Position numbers and translations under genes: made by a program. The notes under the pieces were generated by a model. The model ran no database searches. It was not told the DNA's origin and saw only the letters and a list, made by a program, of their open reading frames with translations. This document shows, piece after piece, positions 26,665-34,957 of a stretch of DNA of 64,000 bases. Every line of letters begins with the position of its first letter. Position 1 is the first letter of the stretch. Origin of the DNA: Dietzia alimentaria 72 (GTDB lineage: Bacteria; Actinomycetota; Actinomycetes; Mycobacteriales; Mycobacteriaceae); the NCBI RefSeq assembly GCF_000226215.1, contig NZ_AGFF01000017.1, forward strand, positions 1-64,000, in the 5' to 3' direction.

Positions 26665-28103
26665 GGGTCTTCTCAGATGACGGTGTAGGTCGGCCGGGCG
26701 CGTCGGTCCGCAGATAGACGTCGAGATCTCCCGACGACGGAGGTTCCTACGCCATCCATCCGAAAGACCTCGACGTGTCCGACGCTACCCCGCCGGCCGG
26801 CTTCGGCCGCCCTGACCTGACCGCCTTCGCTCGACTCGACGGCCTCGGTCTGAGCGTGACCGGACAACGACTTGAACCGGATCGTGCGGTCCTCGCGTGC
26901 CGCGTGGTGGAACCAGATCAGTGGTGCCGACGGTGCGGCAGCGAAGGCGCTGCTCGTGACACCGTGATCCGGCGGTTGGCCCACGAGCCGCTGGGCTGGC
27001 GACCGACCGTGCTGGAAGTTGTAGTGCGCCGCTACCGCTGTGCCGACTGCGGACACGTGTGGCGCCAAGACACCAGCGCCGCGGCGGAGCCACGCGCGAA
27101 GCTCTCGCGCACCGGGCTGCGGTGGGCGCTGGAAGGGATCGTGGTCGCACACCTCACCGTCGCCCGTGTCGCCGAGGGACTCGGGGTCGCGTGGGACACC
27201 GCCAACAACGCGGTCCTGGCTGAAGGCAAGCGGCTGCTGATCAACGACCCCACGCGGTTTGAGGGCGTGAAGGTCATTGGCGTCGATGAGCACGTCTGGC
27301 GCCACACCAGGCGTGGCGACAAGTACGTCACCGTGATCATCGACCTCACCCCTGTCCGCGATGGCGCCGGCCCAGCAAGGCTGCTGGACATGGTCGAGGG
27401 CCGGTCGAAGGCGGCGTTCAAGACCTGGCTCGCCGACCGCGACGACGCCTTCCGTGACGCGGTCGAGGTGGTCGCGATGGACGGCTTCACCGGGTTCAAG
27501 ACCGCCGCTGCAGAGGAGATCCCGGACGCGGTCACGGTGATGGATCCCTTCCACGTCGTGCGCCTGGCCGGTGACGCCCTCGACAGGTGCCGGCGCCGGG
27601 TCCAACTCGCGATCCACGGGCACCGTGGGTTCAGGGACGACCCGCTCTACAAGTCGCGGCGCACGCTGCACACCGGCGCGGACCTGCTCACCGACAAGCA
27701 GAGCGACAGGCTACGCGCGCTGTTCGTTGATGACGCTCACGTCGAGGTCGAGGCGGCCTGGGGTGTCTACCAGCGCATGATCGCCGCCTATCGCCACGAG
27801 GACCGGCAACGTGGCCGCGAGCTCATGGAGAAGCTGATCACCGACCTCAGCGCCGGCGTCCCCAAGGTGCTCACCGAGCTCACCACCCTGGGCCGGACCC
27901 TGAAGAAGCGAGCCGCTGACGTGCTCGCCTACTTCGAACGACCCGGCACCAGCAACGGGCCGACCGAGGCGCTCAACGGACGGCTCGAACACCTGCGCGG
28001 CTCCGCACTCGGGTTCCGCAACCTGACCAACTACATCGCCCGAAGCCTGCTCGAGACCGGCGGCTTCAGACCCCAACTCCTACACCCCCGATTGGGATGA
28101 GCC
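26665..28103 (+). mobile_element. Complete ISL3-family insertion sequence
   Basis: About 1.44 kb bounded by imperfect 25-bp terminal repeats that share GGTGTAGG at their inner end (26665-26689 and 28079-28103). It encodes one intact ISL3-type transposase whose stop codon lies inside the right repeat. The left outside octamer (CGTTTCAG) does not match the right one (AAGAAACC), so it did not insert alone at this site. Confidence 0.9.
26775..28100 (+). CDS. tnp: ISL3-family transposase
   Basis: 441 residues with a GTG start. An N-terminal zinc-finger-like part has CRRCG (CX2C) and CADCGHVW, followed by a helix-turn-helix (VARVAEGLGVAWDTANNAV). The DDE core follows: VIGVDEHVWRH with the first Asp, VVAMDGFTGFK with the second, and GPTEALNGRLEHLRG with the Glu near residue 400. 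The size and order match ISL3 transposases. The frame is intact, so the element may be active. The stop TGA lies in the right terminal repeat. Confidence 0.95.
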   Translation: MSDATPPAGFGRPDLTAFARLDGLGLSVTGQRLEPDRAVLACRVVEPDQWCRRCGSEGAARDTVIRRLAHEPLGWRPTVLEVVVRRYRCADCGHVWRQDTSAAAEPRAKLSRTGLRWALEGIVVAHLTVARVAEGLGVAWDTANNAVLAEGKRLLINDPTRFEGVKVIGVDEHVWRHTRRGDKYVTVIIDLTPVRDGAGPARLLDMVEGRSKAAFKTWLADRDDAFRDAVEVVAMDGFTGFKTAAAEEIPDAVTVMDPFHVVRLAGDALDRCRRRVQLAIHGHRGFRDDPLYKSRRTLHTGADLLTDKQSDRLRALFVDDAHVEVEAAWGVYQRMIAAYRHEDRQRGRELMEKLITDLSAGVPKVLTELTTLGRTLKKRAADVLAYFERPGTSNGPTEALNGRLEHLRGSALGFRNLTNYIARSLLETGGFRPQLLHPRLG

Positions 28104-28219
28104 AAGAAACCTGCCCGAAGTCGCTGTCTTCCTCGCCCGCGCAATTCCTTTTGCTTTTTGCGGTGCTTAGCCGGATAGTCGGCATTAGCTAGCTATTGGT
28201 AGTTACTGAAAGGACTGTT

Positions 28220-28963
28220 ATGGAAACCCAGGATTCGATCGGCGATTTCTTCCGAGGTGTGGAGACACCCGGCATGATCGACTGGACCACGATGCCGACG
28301 TACAACACGGTGATGGCGCTGGCGGTTGGTGCAGGCCTGGTGGGTCTAGTGCTCTTCTTCCGGGCGGTGCGTGCGGACGCCTCGGACGTCAGCGTCACCG
28401 GCTGGGCCCTCAACTTCGGTTCCCTCGGTCTGATCCTGACCACTATGGGTCTCCACATGTCCTTGACTTGGCCGCTCGCCGCCGGCGGATTTGCGTTCGA
28501 CAACATCATCTTCGGCGAGCCGAGCCTCGCGTTTGGTGTGCTCCTGCTGGCCGCGGCGGTGTATCTGTGGTCGAAGCGCGAGGTTGGTGTGACAGCACGT
28601 GGGGTGGCGAAGGACTCGCAACCCATGACGATCTTCGTGGTGGGGCTCGGCCTGGCGATGCTCGCCATCGGCCTCGCGGGTGTTGTCTACCAGCTGTTCG
28701 CGGCACCGCCGCAGGAGCCGATCTCCGGATTCTTCGGTCAGTGGGCGATTCTCGAGGCGATCTTCATCTCCGCGCTTTACGCAGCAATTGGGGTAGGAGC
28801 ACTTCTCACACCGTTCGCAACTAAACGGATCTCTCGAGGTCTGGAAGGCGGCGTCGTTGTCAGCATCATCGGCTGGTGCTGGGCGATCACAGGCACCATC
28901 TGGGTGCTCTTCGGTGCGCTGAACTTCTATTCGCACATCGGGCTTGTCGTTAACACGATGTGA
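28220..28963 (+). CDS. DUF981-like multi-pass membrane protein
   Basis: 247 residues from the ATG at 28220, preceded by GAAAGGA. Seven hydrophobic helices are visible. The loop WALNFGSLGLILTTMGLHMSLTWPL and the following FDNIIFGEPSLAFGVLLL resemble the DUF981 family of uncharacterised membrane proteins. No catalytic motif is apparent. The gene begins 109 bases outside the composite element. Upstream, TTGCTT and GGATAGTC spaced like promoter boxes are possible. Confidence 0.75.
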   Translation: METQDSIGDFFRGVETPGMIDWTTMPTYNTVMALAVGAGLVGLVLFFRAVRADASDVSVTGWALNFGSLGLILTTMGLHMSLTWPLAAGGFAFDNIIFGEPSLAFGVLLLAAAVYLWSKREVGVTARGVAKDSQPMTIFVVGLGLAMLAIGLAGVVYQLFAAPPQEPISGFFGQWAILEAIFISALYAAIGVGALLTPFATKRISRGLEGGVVVSIIGWCWAITGTIWVLFGALNFYSHIGLVVNTM

Positions 28964-28984
28964 GGCAACTCCGGTGAGTTCGCG

Positions 28985-29216
28985 CCGCGGACCACCGTTC
29001 AGAACACCCCGGCCACATCCCGACCGTCGGGCCGTTCGCGGCGATTGATCTGCGCGGCCGCACCGGCGGATTCACTCTCGGTGAGTTGAAGACTTCCGTT
29101 GACTCCGAGGTACTGCGCGTGTCCGGTGAGCCGATCCCCGGGCTCTTCGCCGCGGGCCGCTGCACGTCCGGTATCTGCGCGGGCGGGTATGTGAGCGGAG
29201 CCAGCCTCGGCGCTCC
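28985..29216 (+). pseudogene. C-terminal fragment of a FAD-dependent dehydrogenase (KstD/fumarate reductase type)
   Basis: A frame without a normal start encodes GPFAAIDLRG...GELKTSVDSEVLRVSG and then PIPGLFAAGRCTSGICAGGY, ending VSGASLG. This is the C-terminal FAD-binding signature of fumarate-reductase-like / 3-ketosteroid dehydrogenase flavoproteins, in which PIPGLYAAGR and GGYxSGxSLG are highly conserved. The N-terminal 400 or more residues are missing and the normal end is replaced by repeat sequence. It is therefore a remnant, lying between the DUF981 gene and palindrome copy 3. Confidence 0.8.
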
Positions 29217-29274
29217 CAGAAGGAGTCGCCGGCAAAGGGTCAGCCTGACCGCCCCCAGCACGCATCCCTCCCGG

Positions 29275-29342
29275 CAGCCGCGCCTTCCAAGGTCATCCGG
29301 CCCTGATATATCGCGGCCGAATGACTCTGAGCGGCGCGGCTG
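29275..29342. repeat. 68-bp palindromic repeat, copy 3
   Basis: Same length and ends as the other two copies. The centre CGGCC-CT-GATATATC-GC-GGCCG is a near-perfect inner palindrome with bases changed on both sides relative to copy 1, that is, compensatory change. It lies between the flavoprotein remnant (+) and the minus-strand gene ending at 29380. Confidence 0.85.
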
Positions 29343-29379
29343 CAGGGCGGCGGCTGCGGGGAGGGGCAGGGCCCCAGGC

Positions 29380-29943
29380 TCAGCTTCTGTGGGCCTCGCG
29401 GTCGAATCCCTCGTGGCAGCTGGTGCGGCCGCCGTAGCTGGCGCCGCCGCGGCCGGTCTCGGTGGCGCCGATCGACGAGATGGTGATCATGTCGCCGAAG
29501 TCGTTGATGAAGTCGGCCATGGCGTGCCCGCTGTCGAGGGGGAGCTCGCTGCGCGTGGTGAAGCCGTGTTCGGCCAACACAGTCTGGATCTGCTGCCGGG
29601 ACTCCGCGGTGAGGTAGTGGCCGGCGGCGGTGTACATGGGGCCGCTGTACTCGCCCTGCGTCTCGTGGCCGGTGCAGGCGATGGTGTAGGGCTCCCGGCG
29701 CTGCCTCCACTGATCGGCGGGAATGACGTCAAACAGAACGGGTTCGAGGTCGGCGATGGCCGCGTCCATCGCTTCGGTGGCTTCGGCGATGGTGGGGCGT
29801 TGCTGCTGCACGCCGGACTGTTCGATAGTCACGGTGGGGGCCTCCCGCTTGTCGTTGATCAGTTCCGCGGATGCGGCGGCCGCCATCAGGACCAGGGCGG
29901 CTGCGCCGAGAACCCACACGGTGCTCGGGGTCTTGCGTGTCAT
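29380..29943 (-). CDS. Exported or membrane-anchored protein, LppA-like
   Basis: 187 residues. One N-terminal hydrophobic segment (about 8-26, WVLGAAALVLMAAAASA) acts as signal peptide or anchor; no lipobox Cys is present. The mature part has two cysteines (ACTGHE and TSCHEG) and the stretch QGEYSGPMYTAAGHYL, reminiscent of mycobacterial LppA-type proteins. Its start overlaps the stop of the hydrolase gene by four bases (ATGA), so the two are made together. I infer a partner or immunity-type role to the hydrolase; this is not proven. Confidence 0.65.
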   Translation of the reverse strand: MTRKTPSTVWVLGAAALVLMAAAASAELINDKREAPTVTIEQSGVQQQRPTIAEATEAMDAAIADLEPVLFDVIPADQWRQRREPYTIACTGHETQGEYSGPMYTAAGHYLTAESRQQIQTVLAEHGFTTRSELPLDSGHAMADFINDFGDMITISSIGATETGRGGASYGGRTSCHEGFDREAHRS

Positions 29944-31748
29944 CGTCTCCCCAGATCGGGTCGGCCCGCCGCGATGGCGGCGAGGTTGTACTGCGACGTG
30001 GTCATGGCATTGGGAAAGGCGCTGTGTGCACCCACATCGTGGTGGTCGGGGTTCTGGCTGCGCATGTGGTGGTTCAATCCGTCCACGTCGTAGCGTTGTT
30101 CGATCTCGCCATCGGGATACGAGACCACCGCACTCTCGGTGGACAGCGGCGTCATGCCCCAGGAGGAGGGCCTCTCGCCGAGCCCGAGCGGGGTGTACTC
30201 GCCCACGTCGCCGATCACGCCGGAGACGGGATCGCCGGGGTTCTCCATGAAGTACGCGCGGGAGGGATCCAGTCCCATGGAGTCGAGGTCCAGTGCGGAC
30301 CCGTTGGCGGGGTCCCGCTCGTGGAGGGGAACGCCCGGGCTGCCGTAGAGCACCAGGTTGTCGACAGGGGTGCCGCCGGAGCTGTTGAGCAGCTGCGCGG
30401 CGATCCCGGCGGTGGTGGAGCCGTAGGAGTGCCCGAACAGGGAGAGGTTGAGGTCGGCGCCGCCGTTGGTGGCCTGGATGCCGTGCATGGTGGTGGACAG
30501 CGACCGGGCCCCCTCCTCGGCTGCGCCGGTGCCGGCCACGCGGAAGTCCCAGTTCGGCAGTGCGTCCTGGGGTGCCTGGTAGCCGATAAAGGCGACAGCA
30601 GCAGTTTTCTGGTCCGGGTCGATGCGCTCGGCGGTCTCCTTCAAGGCCCGGGCCTCGTCGGCCATCGAGCCGAAGCTGTCGTACACATTGGTCGTGTACC
30701 CGGGCGTGGTCACGGTGACGTTGTGTGCGGTGTCCGGGTTGCCCACGGCGTAGACGGCCTGGAGCTGGGGCGTGGAGTCGTTGTACTCGATGAGGAACGA
30801 GTCGGTCGACCGCAGCTTGTCTTCCAGTCGCGTGAGGGTGTCCCGCTCGCGGACGGCTGCCTCGAGAGCATTGATCAGCGACTGGCGTTCTGCGCGCAGG
30901 TGGCCGTAGCCGGGGGCCGCGCCGGGGGAGGGGAGCTCATCCCATCTATGCGTGCGATCGAAAGCCTCGAGTTGCGCCTGAGCGTCCGCGACGGCCGCTG
31001 TGGCGGGGCCGCGGTCCGCGGCCAGCGCCGCGCGATTGAGCTCGTTGCGGGCGGCGGTGTCGATGCCGGCGAGGTTGCGGATCTGCTCGCCGCGCTCACG
31101 CCGGACGTGGTCCTTCTCGTCGTCGGACAGGCTCTCCCACCACATGTTCACGCGCATCGGGTCGGTCCCGGCGGCGGGGGGTTCGGCCACGCTCATCTGG
31201 GAGCGGACGGCTTCGTCCACGGTGGCCGCGCCGCCGTCGTGGATGCGGCCGTCCACGATTCCGGTGAGGCCGGCGGCGGCGTCGTCCTCCACGATCTGGC
31301 CTTTGGCGATAATCTCCCGGACGGATTGTTCGAGGTTGGTCCGGGCGTTGCGCCGGACGTAGAGGTGTTCCCGGGTGACGGTGGTGCCCGGCTTGAGGTC
31401 CACGACTTCGCCGGAGCCGAGGATGAGGAACGAGTACTTGCTGGCCAGTTCCTCGATGCCGATGATGTCCTGGTGCAGGGCGTGGACGGCGTCGGCGACT
31501 CCGGCGGCCAGTCGGCGCAGGGCGGTGGCGTCGGCGGCGAGGTCGGTCACGCGGTCACCGAGGGCGCTGATGGCGTGGGTGGCGGCTTGTTCGCCGTGGG
31601 ATCCAGACCAGGACGCGGACCAGTCGCCGCCGCGCCGGAGGTCGTCCTCGACCCACTGGAGTGCGGTGACGCGCTGGTTCATGGCATCGGCCAGGAGGTC
31701 GGCGTCGTCTGACCGCCAGTGCTTGATCTGTGTGTACGACAACGCCAT
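29940..31748 (-). CDS. WXG-like N-terminus fused to an alpha/beta hydrolase (DUF1023 type)
   Basis: 602 residues. The first 100 residues are helical with a WXG100-like hairpin (DWSASWSGSHGEQAATHAIS), as in ESX substrates. A helical middle follows, then a DUF1023-family alpha/beta hydrolase with nucleophile elbow LFGHSYGSTTAG near residue 440 and a late DPGDPVSG-like acidic segment; a histidine follows near the end (DGLNHHMRSQNPDHHDVG). No signal peptide is present, so export by a type VII system is the likely route. It is divergent from the EspC-like gene at 31851 and overlaps the lipoprotein-like gene at 29380. Confidence 0.85.
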   Translation of the reverse strand: MALSYTQIKHWRSDDADLLADAMNQRVTALQWVEDDLRRGGDWSASWSGSHGEQAATHAISALGDRVTDLAADATALRRLAAGVADAVHALHQDIIGIEELASKYSFLILGSGEVVDLKPGTTVTREHLYVRRNARTNLEQSVREIIAKGQIVEDDAAAGLTGIVDGRIHDGGAATVDEAVRSQMSVAEPPAAGTDPMRVNMWWESLSDDEKDHVRRERGEQIRNLAGIDTAARNELNRAALAADRGPATAAVADAQAQLEAFDRTHRWDELPSPGAAPGYGHLRAERQSLINALEAAVRERDTLTRLEDKLRSTDSFLIEYNDSTPQLQAVYAVGNPDTAHNVTVTTPGYTTNVYDSFGSMADEARALKETAERIDPDQKTAAVAFIGYQAPQDALPNWDFRVAGTGAAEEGARSLSTTMHGIQATNGGADLNLSLFGHSYGSTTAGIAAQLLNSSGGTPVDNLVLYGSPGVPLHERDPANGSALDLDSMGLDPSRAYFMENPGDPVSGVIGDVGEYTPLGLGERPSSWGMTPLSTESAVVSYPDGEIEQRYDVDGLNHHMRSQNPDHHDVGAHSAFPNAMTTSQYNLAAIAAGRPDLGRR

Positions 31749-31850
31749 CCCGGTGACCCACCCTCCTCAACGGGGGTGACGCTAGCATCGCGGTGATCGC
31801 CGTGGTGGGCCCATCTGAGGCGGATGCGAGGCGGGCGGCAAGGGGGAGAA

Positions 31851-32162
31851 ATGACGCAGGAACCGTTGAACATCGATCCTGGCCAGGTGCGCGTTCACGG
31901 CGGGATCCTGTCGGACGCGGCGCGGGAGGCAGACCGGTCGTTGGCGGCGTCGCGCGAGGCCGCGGCGGCGGCACGGGCGGGGTTCCCGGGGGCGGCCGCG
32001 GGGCCGTTCGAGGCGATGCTCGTCGCGTTGGAGGCCTCCGACACGGCGCTGGTGGAGGCGATCGACCGCGCCGGGTCCACCGTGGGCGAGGCGGCGTACA
32101 CCTACGAGGTCTGCGAGGAGCGCAACACGGAAGTGCTGCGGAACTCGTGGGTGGAGTTCTGA
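31851..32162 (+). CDS. EspC-like / WXG100-like type VII secretion-associated protein
   Basis: 103 residues from the ATG at 31851, preceded by GGGGGAGAA. It is an all-helical, Ala-rich protein with the layout of EspC/DUF2580 proteins: LNIDPGQVRVHGGILSDAAREADRSL, a central FPGAAAGPFEAML, and AAYTYEVCEERNTEVL, which carries a YxxxE-like export signal. It has no signal peptide. Divergent by 102 bases from the WXG-hydrolase, suggesting one module. The core ESX secretion genes (EccA-E) are not in the window. Confidence 0.8.
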   Translation: MTQEPLNIDPGQVRVHGGILSDAAREADRSLAASREAAAAARAGFPGAAAGPFEAMLVALEASDTALVEAIDRAGSTVGEAAYTYEVCEERNTEVLRNSWVEF

Positions 32163-32203
32163 CCCCAGAGCCCCAGACCGAGCCCTAAACCGAGCCCACC
32201 CCC

Positions 32204-32884
32204 TCACGCCAGGTCCGCGAACCTCTCGGCGTCCCGCACCTTCCCGGACACGATGATCGTGTCGCCCGGCTCCACCATCGTCTCCGCCGTGGCGTAGGTG
32301 AACCCCTCACCCTGGCGTTTGATGGCCACCACGGTGACGCCGTAGTCGCTGCGGATGCTGCTCTGGCCGAGGGTTTTGCCCAGCGCGAAGGCCGGGGGAG
32401 TGGTCTTGACCATGGCGAAGCCGTCGTCGAACTCGATGTAGTCGATCATCCGCCCGCCCACCAGGTGGGCCACGCGTTTGCCCATGTCGTGCTCGGGCCG
32501 CACCACATGGTGGACGCCGATCTGGGTGAGGATCTTGGCGTGCGAGTTGCTGGTGGCTTTGGCCCAGATGGTGGGCACGCCCAGGTTGATCAGGGCGGAG
32601 GCGGTGAGCAGGCTGGCCTCGAGGTCGGAGCCCATGCCCACCACGGCCCGATCGAATTCGTGGACCGAGAGTTGCCGCAGGGATTCCTCGTCGGTGGTGT
32701 CGGCCACCACGGCGTGGGTGAGCCGGGTGGAGACCTTCTGCACCACGGAGTCGCTGGCGTCGATGCCTAAGACCTCGGCGCCCTGGGCCATGAGTTCCAG
32801 GGCGAGGGAGCGTCCGAAGCGGCCGAGTCCGAGCACTGCCACCACGTGCGGGGCGGTGCGTTTGTGGGCGGGGCGTTTAGCCAA
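32204..32884 (-). CDS. ktrA: Potassium uptake regulatory subunit, TrkA/KtrA (RCK domains)
   Basis: About 226 residues. RCK-N Rossmann domain with VVAVLGLGRFGRSLALELMAQGAEVLGID, the NAD/ATP-binding GxGxxG followed by Asp, and RCK-C from about residue 145. I prefer the TTG start at 32884, which follows GAAAGG at good spacing and overlaps the trkH stop by a few bases; an in-frame ATG at 32911 lacks a ribosome site. The protein gates the TrkH/KtrB channel encoded directly upstream in response to nucleotides, and possibly c-di-AMP through RCK-C. Confidence 0.92.
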   Translation of the reverse strand: MAKRPAHKRTAPHVVAVLGLGRFGRSLALELMAQGAEVLGIDASDSVVQKVSTRLTHAVVADTTDEESLRQLSVHEFDRAVVGMGSDLEASLLTASALINLGVPTIWAKATSNSHAKILTQIGVHHVVRPEHDMGKRVAHLVGGRMIDYIEFDDGFAMVKTTPPAFALGKTLGQSSIRSDYGVTVVAIKRQGEGFTYATAETMVEPGDTIIVSGKVRDAERFADLA

Positions 32885-34265
32885 TGAGCGGCCTTTCTGT
32901 GGGGAGGTCATAGCGCCGGATGCGCTGGCGCGCCGCGAGGGCGGTGACCATGGTGATGGGTCCGATCCGCCCGAGGTACATGAGCAGTATGAGTACCCAC
33001 TGTCCCCAGTGGGGGAGTTGTGCGGTGATGCCGGTGGAGAGGCCGGCGGTGGCGAACGCGGAGGTGACCTCGAAGAGCAGTTCGTTGAGCCCGAAGGGGG
33101 TGCCGGCAATCAGGACGATGGTGGAGGAAATGACGAGCCCCACGCCGATCAGGACGATCGCCAGCGCCTGGCGTTGGACGCGGGTGTCGATGCGGCGGTC
33201 GAGGATCCTCACGGACTTCTCACCGCGCACCTCGGCCAGGATGATGAACAGCAGCACCGCGAACGTGGTGACCTTGATCCCGCCGGCGGTGCCGCCGCTG
33301 CCGCCGCCGATGAACATGAGCACATCGGTCACGAGCAGGGTGGCCTCGTCCATCTGGGCGTAGTCGACGCTGTTGAACCCGGCGGTGCGCGGCATGATGC
33401 CCTGGAACGCGGCGACCAGCAGTTTGTCGGCCACGCCGAAGCCTTGCAGCGTGTGCCGCCATTCCAGCGCCAGTACGGAAGAAAAGCCGGTGACGATCAA
33501 CCCGGCGGTGGTGCCGACGACCAGGCGGGTGTGCAGACTCCACCGCCGCCATCCTCGGCCCCGGGCGGCGGGCCGGAGGCGTCGTCCCACTTCAAAGAGC
33601 ACGGGGAAGCCGATCCCGCCCAGGACCACCGCGGTCATGAGGGGGACGCAGATCCAGGGGTCGGTGGCAAAGCCGACCATGTTGTTGCTGTACAGCGCGA
33701 ACCCGGCGTTGTTGAACGCGGACACGGCGTGAAAGACGCCCAGCCACACCGCGCGCGGCAGCGGTTCGTCGTACCCCACCGCGAACCGCGCCGTCAGGGC
33801 GACGGCAATCAACGCCTCGATGCCCAGGCTCAGGCGCACCACGCCCAGCACCACGTCGCGGACGTTGCCGATGTCGGAGGTGCGTGCCTCTGCGGTGGTG
33901 TTCATGCGGGCTTTGAGGCCGATGCGGTTGGCGAGCAGCAGCCCCACCAAGCTGGCGAGGGTCATGATGCCCAGGCCGCCCACCTGGATCAGCGCCACGA
34001 TCACGCCGTGTCCGAAGCCGGACCAGTGGACGGGGGTGTCCTCCACGATCAGGCCGGTCAGGCTCACGGCGGAGGTGGCGGTGAACAGCGCGGAGGTGAC
34101 GGTGGTGCTCTGCCCGGGTGCCGCGGCGGCGGGCAGGAGCAGGAGGGCGGTGCCCACGATGATTGCGGCGGCAAAGCTCAGCGCCACGACCCGGACCGGG
34201 GTGAGCGTCAGCCGGTCGAGGAGGCGGCGGGGTGCGGCCGAGGGCACGCGCCCGTTCAGTGTCAC
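32877..34265 (-). CDS. ktrB: Potassium uptake channel subunit, TrkH/KtrB family
   Basis: 462 residues with the four-fold M1-P-M2 repeat pattern of SKT proteins. Selectivity-type glycines occur in the pore loops, for example ATSAVSLTGLIVED, HAVSAFNNAGFAL, GIMPRTAGFNSVDY and VTSAFATAGLSTG. It imports potassium, usually with sodium coupling, together with the RCK subunit encoded next. The stop overlaps the ktrA start. With kdp (52-60 kb) the window holds two independent potassium importers. A strong hairpin lies in the leader at 34325-34362. Confidence 0.94.
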   Translation of the reverse strand: MTLNGRVPSAAPRRLLDRLTLTPVRVVALSFAAAIIVGTALLLLPAAAAPGQSTTVTSALFTATSAVSLTGLIVEDTPVHWSGFGHGVIVALIQVGGLGIMTLASLVGLLLANRIGLKARMNTTAEARTSDIGNVRDVVLGVVRLSLGIEALIAVALTARFAVGYDEPLPRAVWLGVFHAVSAFNNAGFALYSNNMVGFATDPWICVPLMTAVVLGGIGFPVLFEVGRRLRPAARGRGWRRWSLHTRLVVGTTAGLIVTGFSSVLALEWRHTLQGFGVADKLLVAAFQGIMPRTAGFNSVDYAQMDEATLLVTDVLMFIGGGSGGTAGGIKVTTFAVLLFIILAEVRGEKSVRILDRRIDTRVQRQALAIVLIGVGLVISSTIVLIAGTPFGLNELLFEVTSAFATAGLSTGITAQLPHWGQWVLILLMYLGRIGPITMVTALAARQRIRRYDLPTERPLIG

Positions 34266-34324
34266 GAGCAGTCACTGTAGACCTGGCTCGCGGCTTATGG
34301 GTATACCGCGGGGAACGACGACGA

Positions 34325-34362
34325 CAATGCCGCCGCCACCGGGGCCGGCGGGTGGGGCATTG
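34325..34362 (-). promoter_or_regulatory. Hairpin in the ktrB leader
   Basis: CAATGCC (34325-34331) pairs with GGCATTG (34356-34362), with further CACC/GGTG pairing inside. It lies about 60 bases upstream of the ktrB start. I tested it against the c-di-AMP (ydaO) riboswitch pattern and saw no convincing match. Its role is unknown. Confidence 0.5.
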
Positions 34363-34669
34363 CAGGGGATCTGGGGGCATTTTTGAGTTGACAGTTGTGT
34401 AGTTGCTCGGTCCGGGTTACTGTCAGAACGGTCGGTGGCGAAACCTGATACCCCCCTCAAGTTGTCGCCGACGTGCCGCGATGTGCGTACGTATGCAGAC
34501 CATCCCCCTGGTCGCGACCAGCACATTGCGCGACAGAGTCGCCGGCGGCCGCGTGATCCCCCTTCCGCGGCCCCGGCGATTCGCCATTCCTGCCGCTTGT
34601 TGCTGCAATCACCGGCGATAGACGTCGAGCCGCGAACCATGCTCTTGGTTGACAGTTTGATCATCGAGA

Positions 34670-34792
34670 ATGAGGGATCTCCCGACAGGGAGCGCTATTG
34701 CAGACCAAGAGAAGACGGTCCTGGTGGTGACCTCCGCGTCCACCGATGAAAAGCCGCTCACCGCGGCCGGTCTGACGCACTGCGTGCACTGA
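34670..34792 (+). CDS. Possible 40-residue small protein
   Basis: An ATG at 34670 opens a 40-codon frame with coding-like composition (AIADQEKTVLVVTSASTDEK) ending at TGA 34792. A TTGACA box lies 22 bases before it. There is no strong ribosome site and no recognised family. It could be a true small protein or a leftover piece of a decayed gene. Confidence 0.35.
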   Translation: MRDLPTGSAIADQEKTVLVVTSASTDEKPLTAAGLTHCVH

Positions 34793-34916
34793 CATCGGGG
34801 GAGCAACCGTCGCGGTCTCTGAGTTGGAGCCATGCTGCGGCGCTGCCGTTCCCATTCGCGCCTGCGACCCTTTTCATCTAACCCGCGCCAGCAGCCTGCC
34901 GCTCTGTCGATCCCCC

Positions 34917-34957
34917 GATCTCACGTCACCGCAGCGAACATTGCAGGTCGTCGACGG
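34917..34957 (+). pseudogene. Fragment homologous to the secreted-protein gene at 51127
   Basis: DNA here parallels 51433-51472 closely and the encoded peptides agree: PDLTSPQRTLQVVD against RDLTSPQRSLQFVD. Flanking sequence does not extend the match into a full gene. This is best explained as the remnant of a second family member. Confidence 0.65.

Larger units (their letters stand above)
24389..28103. mobile_element. Composite transposon-like element flanked by an 8-bp target duplication
   Basis: The left boundary is a 25-bp ISL3-type terminal repeat (24389-24413) of a truncated IS copy. The right boundary is the right terminal repeat of the full IS, ending GCC at 28103. Immediately outside both ends is the same octamer AAGAAACC (24381-24388 and 28104-28111). 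ISL3-family elements duplicate 8 bp on insertion, so the whole 3.7-kb segment appears to have moved as one unit. Cargo: a GlxA/AraC regulator, an ABM monooxygenase and a tRNA 3' fragment with its terminator. The full IS's own left end is preceded by a different octamer, CGTTTCAG. Confidence 0.8.

Noticed and set aside
32478-34280. 600-codon plus-strand frame across ktrA and ktrB
   Set aside because: Asp/His/Gln/Gly-rich mirror of two recognisable potassium-transport genes. No membrane helices or domains.
34266-34620. c-di-AMP (ydaO) riboswitch before ktrB
   Set aside because: Expected because of the potassium gene, but the conserved GGGGAACC-like and GGGUGAAUC-like segments are not present. 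Only a simple hairpin is reported.
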